A stretch of DNA of 64,000 nt from Rotaria macrura (Eukaryota; Rotifera; Eurotatoria; Philodinida; Philodinidae), in the NCBI GenBank assembly GCA_900239685.1, contig OENT01000047.1, positions 213,610 to 277,609 on the forward strand, given 5' to 3'. Shown here piece by piece: positions 1 through 12,100 of this stretch (its first letter is position 1; each line of letters starts with the position of its first letter). Position numbers and translations under genes: made by a program. A model generated the notes under the pieces. That model saw nothing but the letters and a program-made list of their open reading frames with translations, was not told the origin of the DNA and ran no database searches.

Positions 1-3000
1 CTCAATGTCTATTGACATCGACTTAATGGTCATGCGACCGATGTCTCCGACTCATATTATGATGTTTTCAAAGTGTTAAAGACAATTGTCAGATATAATT
101 CATTTAATTACTGAACACTTCTGTCATACTTTCATCCGCTCGATTTAAGAATACGTTTGCCCTTTGGTTTTAGATATGTTTTTAACAAATATCTCATATA
201 AAATACTTAAAAATTTTATAACAGGCATACAGAGTTATTCCTGTCATTATCGATGCTATGTTTCATGAAATATCTGTGTAACAAACGTTCTAATGTTCAT
301 GTTAATATTTCTAAAGTAAGTAAACTGAATAGTTGTCAATTACCACAAGATTTACTTTGAAAAGATGTTTCTCTTCATGTTTCTTTTTTGTTCTCCGGCG
401 AAAATCAAGACAATACAAATAGTTTTAAATAAGTATGTCTTTTTGAATACACTTACCCAAATAATGCAGAACTAAACTTAAGTTACCTCAAAAGTAACAT
501 ATCATTAATAGTCTGTAAAATAAACGAAATAAACAACAAACTACTTGAATGACTAGTCCATAGATAGTGAGATTTATGAAGGAAATTCATAAATCAGTAA
601 GCATCTACAATTAATCAAGAGTGGCTTGCTTTTAAGAAGAAAAGTGTTCACATCAAAATCATGACCTGGTGAATCACATCTTTTGTTTCTTAACAGTTCA
701 AATACTCTAGAAATGCTTTCGGTCCATTTAACTCACTTGTTCTATAAAATGGAAATGTTTTGTCAATATCTCAAAGGCATCATATAGAAAACGGGAAAAG
801 AGTTTACTGCGCATGCGAGTCATTCACGCTTCTTAGAATTCAGTGTTGTGCAAGTATTCGTCCGTTTTATCTCGCTCATAGTAATAAAGCAACCGTTCAT
901 GAAATAAAATTTGAATACGAATGAATTATTAGCACAAGTCCTCCACACAGATTACTATATCAAGAAATACTTTAAAGAATTATTCGAGCTTAATATAAGG
1001 TACTAGGCGAATTCGTCGCATTGTACATAGATTAATAGGATGTGTCATACGGATGTTTTCTTGATTGACTTAAGTAAAATTTTAATTTCTTCATGGAATA
1101 AACCGTGTCTTCTTGATTGCGAATAGTTTTTCTTAGTTGGTCGAAAAAAGTTTCCGCAATCAAGCTGTAGCCGAATAAACTATCGGACTTCGAGAACTGC
1201 GCTATCCTGGATAGCGAAAACCTGAATAATCCAATAGAGTCTTGGAAAATGAAGGAAAAACAATTAATTTCTAAAATAACTAAAAGCATGAATCCTCGCA
1301 GTGGTGAGAAACATTGAATAACAAAAAACTTAAGTATTCTGTCGGGAAGTGATGATTACAATTATTAAATTTTTAAGTGAGAAGAGAAAGCCTACTCTTG
1401 GTTCGAAAGGTAATATTGAAATTTCAGAGCGAAAAACTGATACGAAGTAAATTTTCCGAGATCGGAATTGAGACTGCACAGAAAATTTAAAATTAGTATA
1501 TTATTCTCTTAATTTCAGTATTAATTGTTGTCTTCTATATATAAGCGCTACTGTTAGACTCTACTTTAATTTCATCATAATCGATGACCTAAGTGACAAA
1601 ATTTTTTTGCGACGAATTGTCTTGTGACGAATGCTCCAGTCACGATTTTTCCAATGGCGAAAAGACATTGAATTTACATTATAAAATTTATGGGAGATGA
1701 AAACAACAATGTGGAAACTATCGAAATATTTCAAATAATAAGAAAGAAAAATGATCTATTTTGCCATTCATGATATTCGATGGAAAAACAATATGCATGA
1801 ACGGTTTCTTTATAACATAGATTATTACAAAAAAAACTCACTTCAAAAATCCACTTGAATTAATTCATCTTAGCAACATTATCCGATGCAAACAAGAAAG
1901 TATTTTCGATTTACGCGTAACAGTCTGAGCATTGTTCTATTTATCATGAATAAAAACTTATCAAATCAAGCAAAATCAAGATGAGATTAGTACTCCATTG
2001 AATTCGCTTTGGATAAGCAGGCAAAAAAAGATTCAGAAGGAAATATAGTGCAGCCTATTCTAATAATATATGTATGTGATCTGAAAACCCTATTTCAACA
2101 AGCACCAAATATTTTTAATGATCGTTTCATTATAGTTCGCTAAACTAAAGCAATGGCTAACATTCTTAAGTGATACAATATTCTTAAAATAAGATGGTTT
2201 TAAATGAAGATTATTAGCCTTAAATTAAATATTTTTAAATATCAGATTATTTCCTACTAAACTATCGTTCTCTGACGATGAATAAAGACTTTCTTCAAAA
2301 TAAGTATATAGAAACACACAAATCTACATGCAATTACTTCAAAACGATGTGTTGATATTTTCTGTATAAAAATTAATTTGCTTTGCTTATTTTTTTCAAC
2401 AAAACTATGCCACCATGTCGTGATATTTAATTATTCATTTGCAATCTGTATTATGACTTATGACTAACTACAAAACAATGATCTGCTTGACAGAAAGTAA
2501 AAACATCTAGGTGATTGCAATCATTTCATCAACTTTACTAATACAATCATATGATTTTCGCACTGTTTTCTGTTCAATATCTTACAGGTTCTGCATTTCT
2601 TTGATCTATTCAAATTGGTGTTCAACTTTTGAACTTCGTTTATTTTTACTAACTGAATTTTTGCTAGTTACTGTTATTTTTATTAAAAATAAATGAATCT
2701 TTCTGATTATTTTATTATTGATTGCACACAACGCTGATAATTACTATCTACACCATTTTTAATGGCCAAATAAATTCTAACCCAAAAAAGGATACCTACC
2801 GAATTGTGTCTAACGTAAGGCAAAACAGTTTTAGCTTGATCAAAATAACATTCCTTACTCAGAAATGCTAAAAACTTAATCAAAATACGATTATTTAGTG
2901 CTGTGCATCATCAGTTTGGTTGTTTCTAAGAATTTTAGTTGAATTGGAAGATAATGTCAGACTTTAAAAAATGAACTCAGTAGATAATTATCATTTCAGA

Positions 3001-3459
3001 CAATGCGATGAACAGATTTCGATTCTTCATCCAACGACGAAAAGAACGAGAAGTTGAATACTTCAAAAAACTAATCATCCATAAATGGAAGAATTCACTT
3101 CATTACAATACGCAAAATAATACCTTAGTTTAAAACTAGGGTTTGAGAGTTCTACATGTTGTTTTTTTATCGATCAAAAATCAATCGGCTACAATGAAAC
3201 TAGAAGCACAATTTTACAATATACGAACAGAAACTAATTGATACTGAAAGTTATTATGAAGCATTGTTTATTGGAAACAATGTTTCAAATATGTAACGAG
3301 ATCGTCTATGAAAGATTAAACTTAAGAATCAGTTCAAATTGCTATGTTTTCAAGAATTTCAGCTATAGTCGCAGTTGAATGTAGTTAATTAAGAAGAAGA
3401 AAACAATCTTTTTCAATAGTACAACAGTCTTCGTAATCTTATGAATAATGGTAAGCGGA
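1..3459. other. Gene-free stretch
   Basis: AT-rich sequence with stops in all frames. I see no exon with convincing splice sites, no RNA gene and no clear repeat. It lies downstream of the minus-strand laminin-G gene. It could hold further 3' exons of that gene if the last exon proposed here is wrong. Confidence 0.4.
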
Positions 3460-3479
3460 GGGGGGGGGGGGGGGGGGGG
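3460..3479. repeat. G20 homopolymer
   Basis: Twenty consecutive G on the plus strand, abutting the TGTGACGACC start of the probable LTR. Long G runs are rare in such AT-rich DNA. The length may be affected by sequencing or assembly slippage. Confidence 0.95.
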
Positions 3480-3957
3480 TGTGACGACCTAATCGTCACT
3501 GATGTTATCTTGATGTTGGTTGTTTGCACATTTGTTTGTTTCTCTTTCTAGTTTCCCTCCCTTTTTTCTCTCTTATTGCTTTGCGCCTAAAATTGTTAAT
3601 TCAATTTAACATAATTATTCTCTCTTTTTCTTCATCATCTACTCACTCTACTTTATATCTCTCTCTTCATTGAGACACACCTACATTCCTTCTCCTGATA
3701 TCTTCCACTCGCCATTCGAGCGTTTCTGATATCTACTTCGAATATTTCTCTCTCTCTCTCTCTTGTAACTCTTGTCAATTACTCTCTTGCCTCGATCTCC
3801 ATCTCACCTCGTTTCTGTTCACATCAAATATATTATCGGATACTTATCCGACTTTAATTTTACTTTGTCTCATCAATTGTATTCTACGTCACAATCCATT
3901 ATTGTGGCACCCGGCATTTTTAATAGTTGCGCCTCTCGACCGACTAACGACGCAACA
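3480..3957. mobile_element. Probable solo LTR of an LTR retrotransposon
   Basis: A 478-bp block starts TGTGACGACC and ends CGCAACA, giving the TGT...ACA termini usual for LTRs. It is flanked by G on both sides: G20 on the left and G6 at 3958-3963. This fits a GGGGG target-site duplication with slippage on one side. Composition differs from the neighbourhood: C/T-rich with a (TC)n tract around 3749-3763. The first 20 bases contain a short inverted repeat, GTGACGA / TCGTCAC. No gag, pol or second LTR is visible, so this would be a solo LTR left by recombination. It sits 22 bp beyond the proposed stop of the laminin-G gene, so it may supply part of that 3' UTR. Family assignment needs a second copy. 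Confidence 0.5.
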
Positions 3958-3979
3958 GGGGGGTTGTTGCTAGCCTTGA

Positions 3980-6900
3980 TTACAGGTAACTTTTCCTACT
4001 TAGATGGCTCTGATAGTCAGTCTTTAACCTTGTCTCCTGTGAACGAGGTACAATGTGTGCGTACTCCCAAATATATATTTCAGCTGTTATCAGTGTTCAA
4101 CTGTTTGATTAGAAAAAGAAAACATGAATGAAACACGATGGTCTGCTGTTATTTTCTTCACTTCATTCTCACATTATCCTTCTTAATAAACGCTCATTAT
4201 CACTAGCTAGTGTACAGTGAATTAAGAGTCATTCTCAATAAACATACCTGCGATAATTCCATTCCAATGTGATATATTTTTAAAACTCCCAATACGCAAG
4301 CGTCTTTGTGTTCGACTTGTTTCTTGTTCTAATGGACGTGAATATTCTAAAACAGATCAATATATCCCATAAGCTACTTTTAAATCTTCATAGTTATTAT
4401 CAACATACTATTTCCACCTTCTAATTTAATTCGAATACCATCAACATATAATTCAGTTGTGGAAAGTCGTCGAATGATTTTAATCGCATGATATATTCCA
4501 TCAGTTATGTGTGCAACACCTGAATAAACATCAGGTTGTTTTGTAGCCATGTATAATTTGATATAAGATCGTTCTCGTACCTAAATATTTCAATGTAAAA
4601 TAAGATTAAAATTAGAAAGTAAAAATAATTCATTGACATATTACAATTTCATATTCAAGAGTATAATAATTTGTATCAGATTCAAGACGAAATATTTGTG
4701 CTGACATTGATGATGTTTGTAAACCAAATGATATTACATCATAGTCTGTTTGATGTAATTGTGTCATAACATATTCAATTGAACCAATAGAATGATGTTT
4801 ACCAAAATAAAATCCTTTGGGTACTGATATATTACATAGATAATTAGTTTTAGATAATTATTAACGAAACAAGAACATGATCAACTTACATTTATCACAT
4901 CGTTCGCCTGTATAACTTGTTTCAATACAATTACAGTTTGGCTCTTCATTGTCATTTGTTGAACATACACCCGAATGAAAACACGTAAAATCATAACAAA
5001 GTTTGTTCAAATCTGCATGAATGAGAGAAAAAACAATGCCATTGTATTTTAATTCAATTTTTTTTAAATAAGAGAAAAACAATAAATATGGAGAGAATAT
5101 AATATGAGTAGGCTAACAAGAAGAAGATCATTTCATGACAACAAACAGAAAGCGTTCAGGAGAAATAACATACAACCTATATCAGCAAACAACAGCTTAC
5201 CACTCGCTTTATGTGTTATTGAATCCGAAGAATCTGCTAGAAAAGTTTATTTATTCAATCAATCAATATATATATATATATATTTACATATATGCATGCC
5301 TAGTCGAATATTTTTTTCGTGCTCAAAATATCGAAGAAAAAAAGAGATTTAATAAACGAGATTTACCTGCACAAACATTCATTTTTACTTGTCCATTGAG
5401 TACTAGTGCTCGTTGATAATCAAGTAGTCGACCATCAACAATAAAACTTGATAAACATCCTTGAAAACCATGTGGATTAAGACCTGATCCAGTTAGATTA
5501 ATATTATTATTATTCGGTACTCCGCCAACATAAAGAACTGGTTGAAGAGAAACAGCATTTCTTATTCCATTTGTTGATAATGTAGATCGATTAACACGAT
5601 TATCAACAATCAATTCAATCCTATGGAAGTAAAAACGGAAATTTACATAAATGAATCTATTATTTATTGCATCATAAATATTACACGACAACACATTTCT
5701 ATATGAACGATGAGGACACTTTTCCTTTTCTGTTATGCTTTAGAAGTCATATGAATTGGTTTGTTTTCTCATTTATCAAAATAGAAATCTAACAAAATCA
5801 GTTTCATTAGTGTAATAGGAGCCATCCAATTAATATCATAAATGAAAGGTAACAAACAAGTTATATTTCACCATGGCAAGAACTTTGACGAACTTTTTCT
5901 TATTTTCGCATTTATCATAATTGAGGCAAAACAGTTCACTACTTCAAACTTGTTCTCGTTCTTTTTATTTTCCTTTAGAAGTCGACGAAAAACTCTTCTG
6001 TCTATCAATCAATCAACGTTTTTTTTCTTCAAAAAACAAAGGCTCTGTTTTTTGTCAAATCAACATCGATCAAAAATATGACATGCATTCAAATTAATAA
6101 TCATAATTAATTATAGAACAACAAAACAGAAAAAGATCTGAATTGAATCCAGTTTCTAAAGACTGATAGTAATACGTTATGTCTAGGAAAATATGCAAAT
6201 GAAAAGTACTTGTAGAAGATTCATAGAATAATTTTCTCTAAACATATTCTTCAATTTACATATTTAATGTTTACTCAGAGAAAGAATGAAAAACAAAATA
6301 GGTCATCTGATATTTCCACAGAATGTATTTCTTTTTACGTACTTATCCATGCCAATTCTTGTCACACGTACTTCATGCCATTTTCCATCAGCTAATTTAG
6401 TTGATTCATCACTAACAATTTGCCGTTTACCATAACCGAAATCAATAAATAATGCAAGTATACCAGCACGTAAACCAATTGCAAAATATTCATTTAAGCC
6501 TTGTGCATAGCGATATAGAATAATACCGTCTGGTACATATGAACGAAATAAAAAGTAAATATCAAGTTTTCCATGATTTTTATTTTGATTTTCGCGTTCG
6601 GAAAAAGCGACATAAGATTTTGGTGTACTTATCGTAACTAAATTAAAAAATGCTGCACGATAACCAACACTTATATGTTGACTATCATAATAAAAATTTG
6701 ATATAATTTGTTCACGATTTCTTGTTACACTTTCAAATAGATATTCATCATTGAAAACAAGATCACTCATATAACCAATATAGGGTTGAAATATATCCGA
6801 ACTTAAACGACGTGTATCACCAACTAATACTGCATTGAGATTCCAATTAGCTACAACATAACTCGGAATTTGAGCTAGAAAAATAAGAACAAAGACAATA

Positions 6901-9173
6901 TTAAATTTAGTCTGAAGTTTTCTTTCTCTCGCCATTACATACATGTTCGACTATCATCATCGACAACAAGTGTAAATATTCCGTTTTGATCTATTTCAAC
7001 TTGTAACCAATGCCAATTATCATTATTGATATTTTTTCCACATTGTATTGTCTGAAAATATTTCAGTTGTTTTTATTTTTATATTGTTACATATTATACA
7101 ATGACAATGTTAGAATATCCAGTTACTTATCGACATTGAACACAATTCAATTTTTCTTCATTTGGCTTTTATTTCAGACAAATATAGATGGTCTCGACTA
7201 GCAAGAAATAATAGAACTTCAATCTCGTTTTTCTTCCTGTTCACTCATAAGCTTGACGGCTCGTCTTTTCAATGTGAACTGTTTATTTCAATTGTATGTG
7301 GTTTTCTTTTCTTATTCTATAGGTCGACTGTATTCTATATCTAGTGCTACATGATTTGCTAATCAAGAAAGCAACATTGGAAAATGAAAAGCGAGAACAA
7401 GGATATAAAGTGTAAATTATCATCGAATGATTCTGCTTGTTGGTGCGTAAAAGGACTACAACATTGAGAATAATGAGAAAAAAGATTAACCATGTTTGGT
7501 GAACGGGACTGTTTGAAGATGAGAAAGGATGAATCAACATATTGTTATTATTATTATTCTTTTTCTAAGAACAACAATAACCCTTATATGTTCAACTTAC
7601 AGTGACAGTAGATAATACTTTTCTTTCATCTAGTTGAAGAACAGTTATTTCAATCTTTCCATTTGAATGTTCAATGATGAAGAATGGGATTATTAATGAT
7701 GAAGATTTACGTTGCGTTAATGAGAGGAGTACACCATTTGATATACGACCTAGTGTACGAAATCGTAATGATAAACGTAATGGATAATCTAGTAACGTTT
7801 GAGAATGATAATCAATAAATGACGACGAATTAAATGTGATTACTACTGATGAACTTGAATCTATGAAAATAATTAGGATTAATCAATGTAATTAAAAAAT
7901 AAATAACTTACCAAATCGATATTGTTCTTTAGTATTACGTGTAATCATTTTCTTATTTGGATAACAACTATCGGTTAGTATTTCTGTTCTATTTGTCGTT
8001 CTATTATTCAACATTGATGAAACAACAATGGATGAGTTCTTTTGATTATGATCAATTAAAATTTTATTTATGGATGAAAATGTATATTGTTCAATAATTT
8101 TTTTCTCGAATTTTATGATATGGTATTGATTTGTAATAACAATTGTCATGTGGCATTGTCCAATAGTAAAACATTGTTTCGTATTGGATATTGTTCTATT
8201 ATTGCCAATAGCGTTAATAATAAAATGAGTTGGAAGTTTTTGACAAAACTAAACATATAAGGAAGAAAAAAATATTTTTTTCATTGTTCGTTGTTTAATT
8301 GAATTTTATTCTTATTATGTTTGATTCAAAAAAGAAATGAAAGCCTATAGGGAATACAAATTGATATAATTATTATTATGCATGGTCGATGGGTGGTGTT
8401 GCTATCATTGTCATCGAGTGGTTACTTCAGATGTCTGAATTACTTTTCCTTCTTTTCTTTTGTTCATCATAATTATCAACACTATGAGTTACAAATATCA
8501 ATGTATACTCAACTAGTAAGGTGATTAATTCTGTGTGCATGCATGTACATGTACTTGACATTAGCCTACGAATGTATACATACATATATATATATCGGTT
8601 AGTTTTTATTATGCTTTTAAAGAGAAAATAATAACAATCAATATTTTGTATTATTATTCTTTGATAAAGGAACATTAGACGACATTATATGTTGGTAATA
8701 TGGTTATTACTTTGATCGCCTCCAGCATATAGCAGACAGATTGTAGGCGACCATCATTTAAATGAAGTTTTCTTTCCTATGAATAAAGGTGGCATATGTA
8801 CGTATTTTTCTTATTTGAAAAGGCAAGCAAAAGTATACATAAACTTTCATATTTTATAAACAGAGAATGAAGAGAACAAGACTTTCAGGTACCATCTGCT
8901 ATGAAACGCAATGTATTGTACATCATTCGATCTCAAGATGACAAATAATTGTATTCACGTCTGTTCAATGTTTGTCTACACCCATGAAATCAAGTAAAAG
9001 ATAGTGTTGATTATTGAGAGAAGAGCAACCATATATGGACTCCTCCCAATCATCACACATAAATGAACTTGTCATGAATGAAAATTGAGTTATTTATCTA
9101 TGCCTACCTGTATACTTTGACCATCGATGACGACAATAAGTATCAATATAAACACAATATGATTGTATTGCAT
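3980..9173 (-). CDS. Secreted laminin-G/EGF protein, neurexin-like
   Basis: Twelve exons in transcription order: 9173-9108, 8776-8711, 8248-7912, 7860-7601, 7051-6943, 6874-6343, 5620-5367, 5012-4890, 4823-4645, 4580-4409, 4346-4248 and 4083-3980. They sum to 2301 nt (766 aa) with matching phases. Residues 1-19 form a hydrophobic signal peptide ending near VVIDGQS. Residues about 45-156 match no family I know. Laminin-G-like domains lie at about 157-325, 355-540 and 583-750. One EGF-like module (about 543-582) has the pattern CYDFTC..GVC..CNC..GERC. Laminin-G hallmarks include LYVGGVP and GFQGCLSSFIVDG. The G-EGF-G order recalls neurexin, but no transmembrane segment or PDZ-binding tail is seen, so the product as modelled is secreted. 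The last exon is the weakest: it fits in phase and completes a G-domain strand (EIYIWEYA), but another donor (GTAGGA) could lead to exons further left. Expected to act in adhesion or matrix. Confidence 0.8.
5265..5283. repeat. (AT)n microsatellite in an intron
   Basis: A run of AT dinucleotides within the intron between the exons at 5367-5620 and 4890-5012 of the laminin-G gene. Confidence 0.9.
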
Positions 9174-12100
9174 AGTTTAAATTTCCGTTCAATGTAATTT
9201 AAAGTTTAACCATCATTTTACATAAAGTTTGCATGCTTACTTTTAAATATTTATCAAGATATCTACAAAAGGAAATAAAGTGCGTAAAGATTCTTTTTCT
9301 TTTTTCCCCTTAAGTTCACAAACAATACAATAGAATAGGTCTACTAAGAGTTGCTCTTGTGTTATGATAGTACTATTAACAGATTGATCATCGTAAGAAC
9401 AACAAAAATATCATATTTGACAAATCTATTCTAGGATTGTCTTATTCTTCTTTTCGTTCACTATTTTCCTCTGTCAATTATCTGTCGGCAATGGTTGTAT
9501 CTTTATCTATTTTTTCTAAGAAGTTGAATGGAACCGATGAAAAGACCCTCTTCATTTTTTTTTGTCATCAACGCAAACATATACAAAAAAAGAAACGTAG
9601 AGAAAGACTGAGTGTGTCTTCTGAACGCTCTTCTTTCTTTTCTCTTCTCTCCACTATTTTTCTTGTACTTAGATTTCTATTACTACTTGTAATAGTCTAT
9701 GGTTATAATTGTTGATCAACATAAAAGACACCGTGATGATAATGATGATGGTTGTAACGAAAAAATCAAATGAAGAAGTACTTACATTCTATAAAAACTT
9801 GATCGATTAACGTAAACTTTATTGTCTCACAAATATGTGCATGCGTGTTATATATGTGTGGGTGTGAGTGTGCAATGAAGAGAGAAAACGAGGGAACAAA
9901 AAGAAAAGGAGAGACGAAATCGCCTACATACTGAGCGCATATCTATCATTATTCTTCTCATTTCTCTTTTACACACCGTAGTAAGTTTATGTGTATATAC
10001 ACATATACGTATATATATATATCTTCGTATCTACGTATATGTAAAAGAGACGACAACTAAAGAGGCTCAACAGTGTCGTCGAGTTAGAGCCAGATTAAAT
10101 GATAAATAGAGTCTACTTTCCTCTCTTAAGAACAACAATAACAACATTGATATAGTTCGATCAAGTAACTGACCAGCCCACATCTAAAGTTTTGTTTGAT
10201 GTGACTATAAATGGATTTAGTTTATCCAACTCCCTAATGCTGATTGCACGACTGATAAATAGTTTTTTTTTTTAAATTAATACCTCGCTAGTAGGTCGTC
10301 TATAGTTTAAAATCAAAAGATCACAAAATATACTCAATCGATTGAGGACAGGTGCTAATGTACCGTGTTGTCATGATAAATGAGAAGAGAAATAACTCTT
10401 TAAAAAAATGTATTCTTTTTCTCTCTCTCTCTCTTGTTCTATGGCTGATCGTCTTTAAACATTGAACGAACCCTGCGGGGCTACATCCTGTTTCGACGCC
10501 AATTATCGATTGCGTGCTCCAAGGCGAATAAAAGAGGAGGACGCGTGTGGCGGCCAATTCGATTAATGTGCCGATGCATCTCACGTTGTCAATTCGCGCT
10601 CTATTATCGTCGTTATCGCATATTCACGAACTTTTTTTGTGAGTTTCATCACAACTCATTTAGTTTTCCTTGCCAAAACGAGTGAATGTAATGAAATTCT
10701 ATGGATATATACTAAGGATGATCTAAGTGAAGGCGTTACCCGAAAAAAAAGCAAACGGTAGGGCGTCATCAGCTGTTCAACATCTGGCCAACTTTATCAA
10801 ATATTCATACAACAACAGAACGGAAGTGGGAGTGAATTCTACTCATGAGAATAGATGCCGTTTAACTGACCAACATAGTCCCTAGTAGCCGTTCAAATTA
10901 AGGATCAACTTACAACGAAGAGAGAGAGAGAAGAGAAGAGAAGAAACGTTTTTTGTTTGCTATGCATCAGCGATGGTTGCCTTCCTTCCGCACAAATTAC
11001 ATTGTATTATATAACAAAACGGCAGCGAAAAGAACTACATTTAAAAAGAAAACTCGATGGGAATAGAGTGATTCTTTATCTATTTAGTGTATCATTCATG
11101 TTAACTGACCGATTGGAATTCTTCTAGAAAAAAAAAAGGAAGGACCAGCAACGATAATGACGACACAACGATGATGATTTACAATATAGGCAAATTATTA
11201 GACATGCATTCTTTGGTTGATGTTCAATGATCGGAGTGATAGATAAACGTCCATACGTACAAAAAATGATGAATAATGTCTCATCTTTTCCATGTACTCG
11301 TCCTCTTTCTCAACTATTGACAACGAAACAAGAACCCAAAAGGCATAATCGTCATCTCTTTATGTTCATATATGAATATAATGACTAGTAGCCATAGTGT
11401 GTTCTCTCTTTCTCTTTTTCTCCCTCTCTTTTTGTTTTATATCATTGATGGCATCATCCAGTATTTTAACTGTCTCAAGGCAATGAACATACGTCTCGTT
11501 TAATGACCATTAACACTTTCAATATTATAAATGATGTTTGCATCCGTCAACCAATGTTTTTTAAACATGGTTATAGTCTACAAGTAATAAGTTACTCAAC
11601 GTACCATCTATCGTCGAATGTAGGGTGTTAACAAAACAGGCTTGATAAAAATCAAATGAGGGGAAAAAAATGAAAAGCATAATACACACATCATTTTTGC
11701 ATGAATGATAGTGGTAGTATTGTATCGGTTTCCCTTTCTCTTCTTCTCAACTCCCTACTCCCCCCCCCTAAATACCCACCCGTCCCTTCTCACATCATGC
11801 TTTGTTCATTATTACATTCGACAGCGATGTCGCATCGTGAAAGAACAAGTCACGGCCAAAAAGAGAACAAAAGCGAACTTAAATGACGATTGAACAAACA
11901 AACACATGAGTATACTATATGCGTATACATGGATGATGAGAGCGGATATTGAGCACGATAGGAGAAGAGAGAGTAATTGAGATTGTGCATCCCTTTGTTA
12001 AAAAACTCGAAGAAAATGAAAACGTCAAAGTCAGGAGACAAAATTAATTGCTTTTGCGTGTGCAATCCACATTTATTACGCTAATTTGTACAGGATGATG

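Noticed and set aside
1032-1289. 85-codon minus-strand open frame
   Set aside because: No domain, no convincing splice context, and composition like the surrounding AT-rich DNA.
3772-4131. 119-codon plus-strand open frame
   Set aside because: Runs across the right end of the probable LTR and over the last laminin-G exon on the opposite strand. Best explained as a shadow.
4224-4247. Read-through of the GTATGT donor to a nearby TAA as the end of the laminin-G protein
   Set aside because: The splice site is a good consensus and an in-phase exon at 3980-4083 completes the domain. Read-through remains a less likely alternative.
3980-9173. Naming this gene neurexin (NRXN)
   Set aside because: The canonical neurexin six-domain layout and membrane anchor are not visible, so only neurexin-like is supported.
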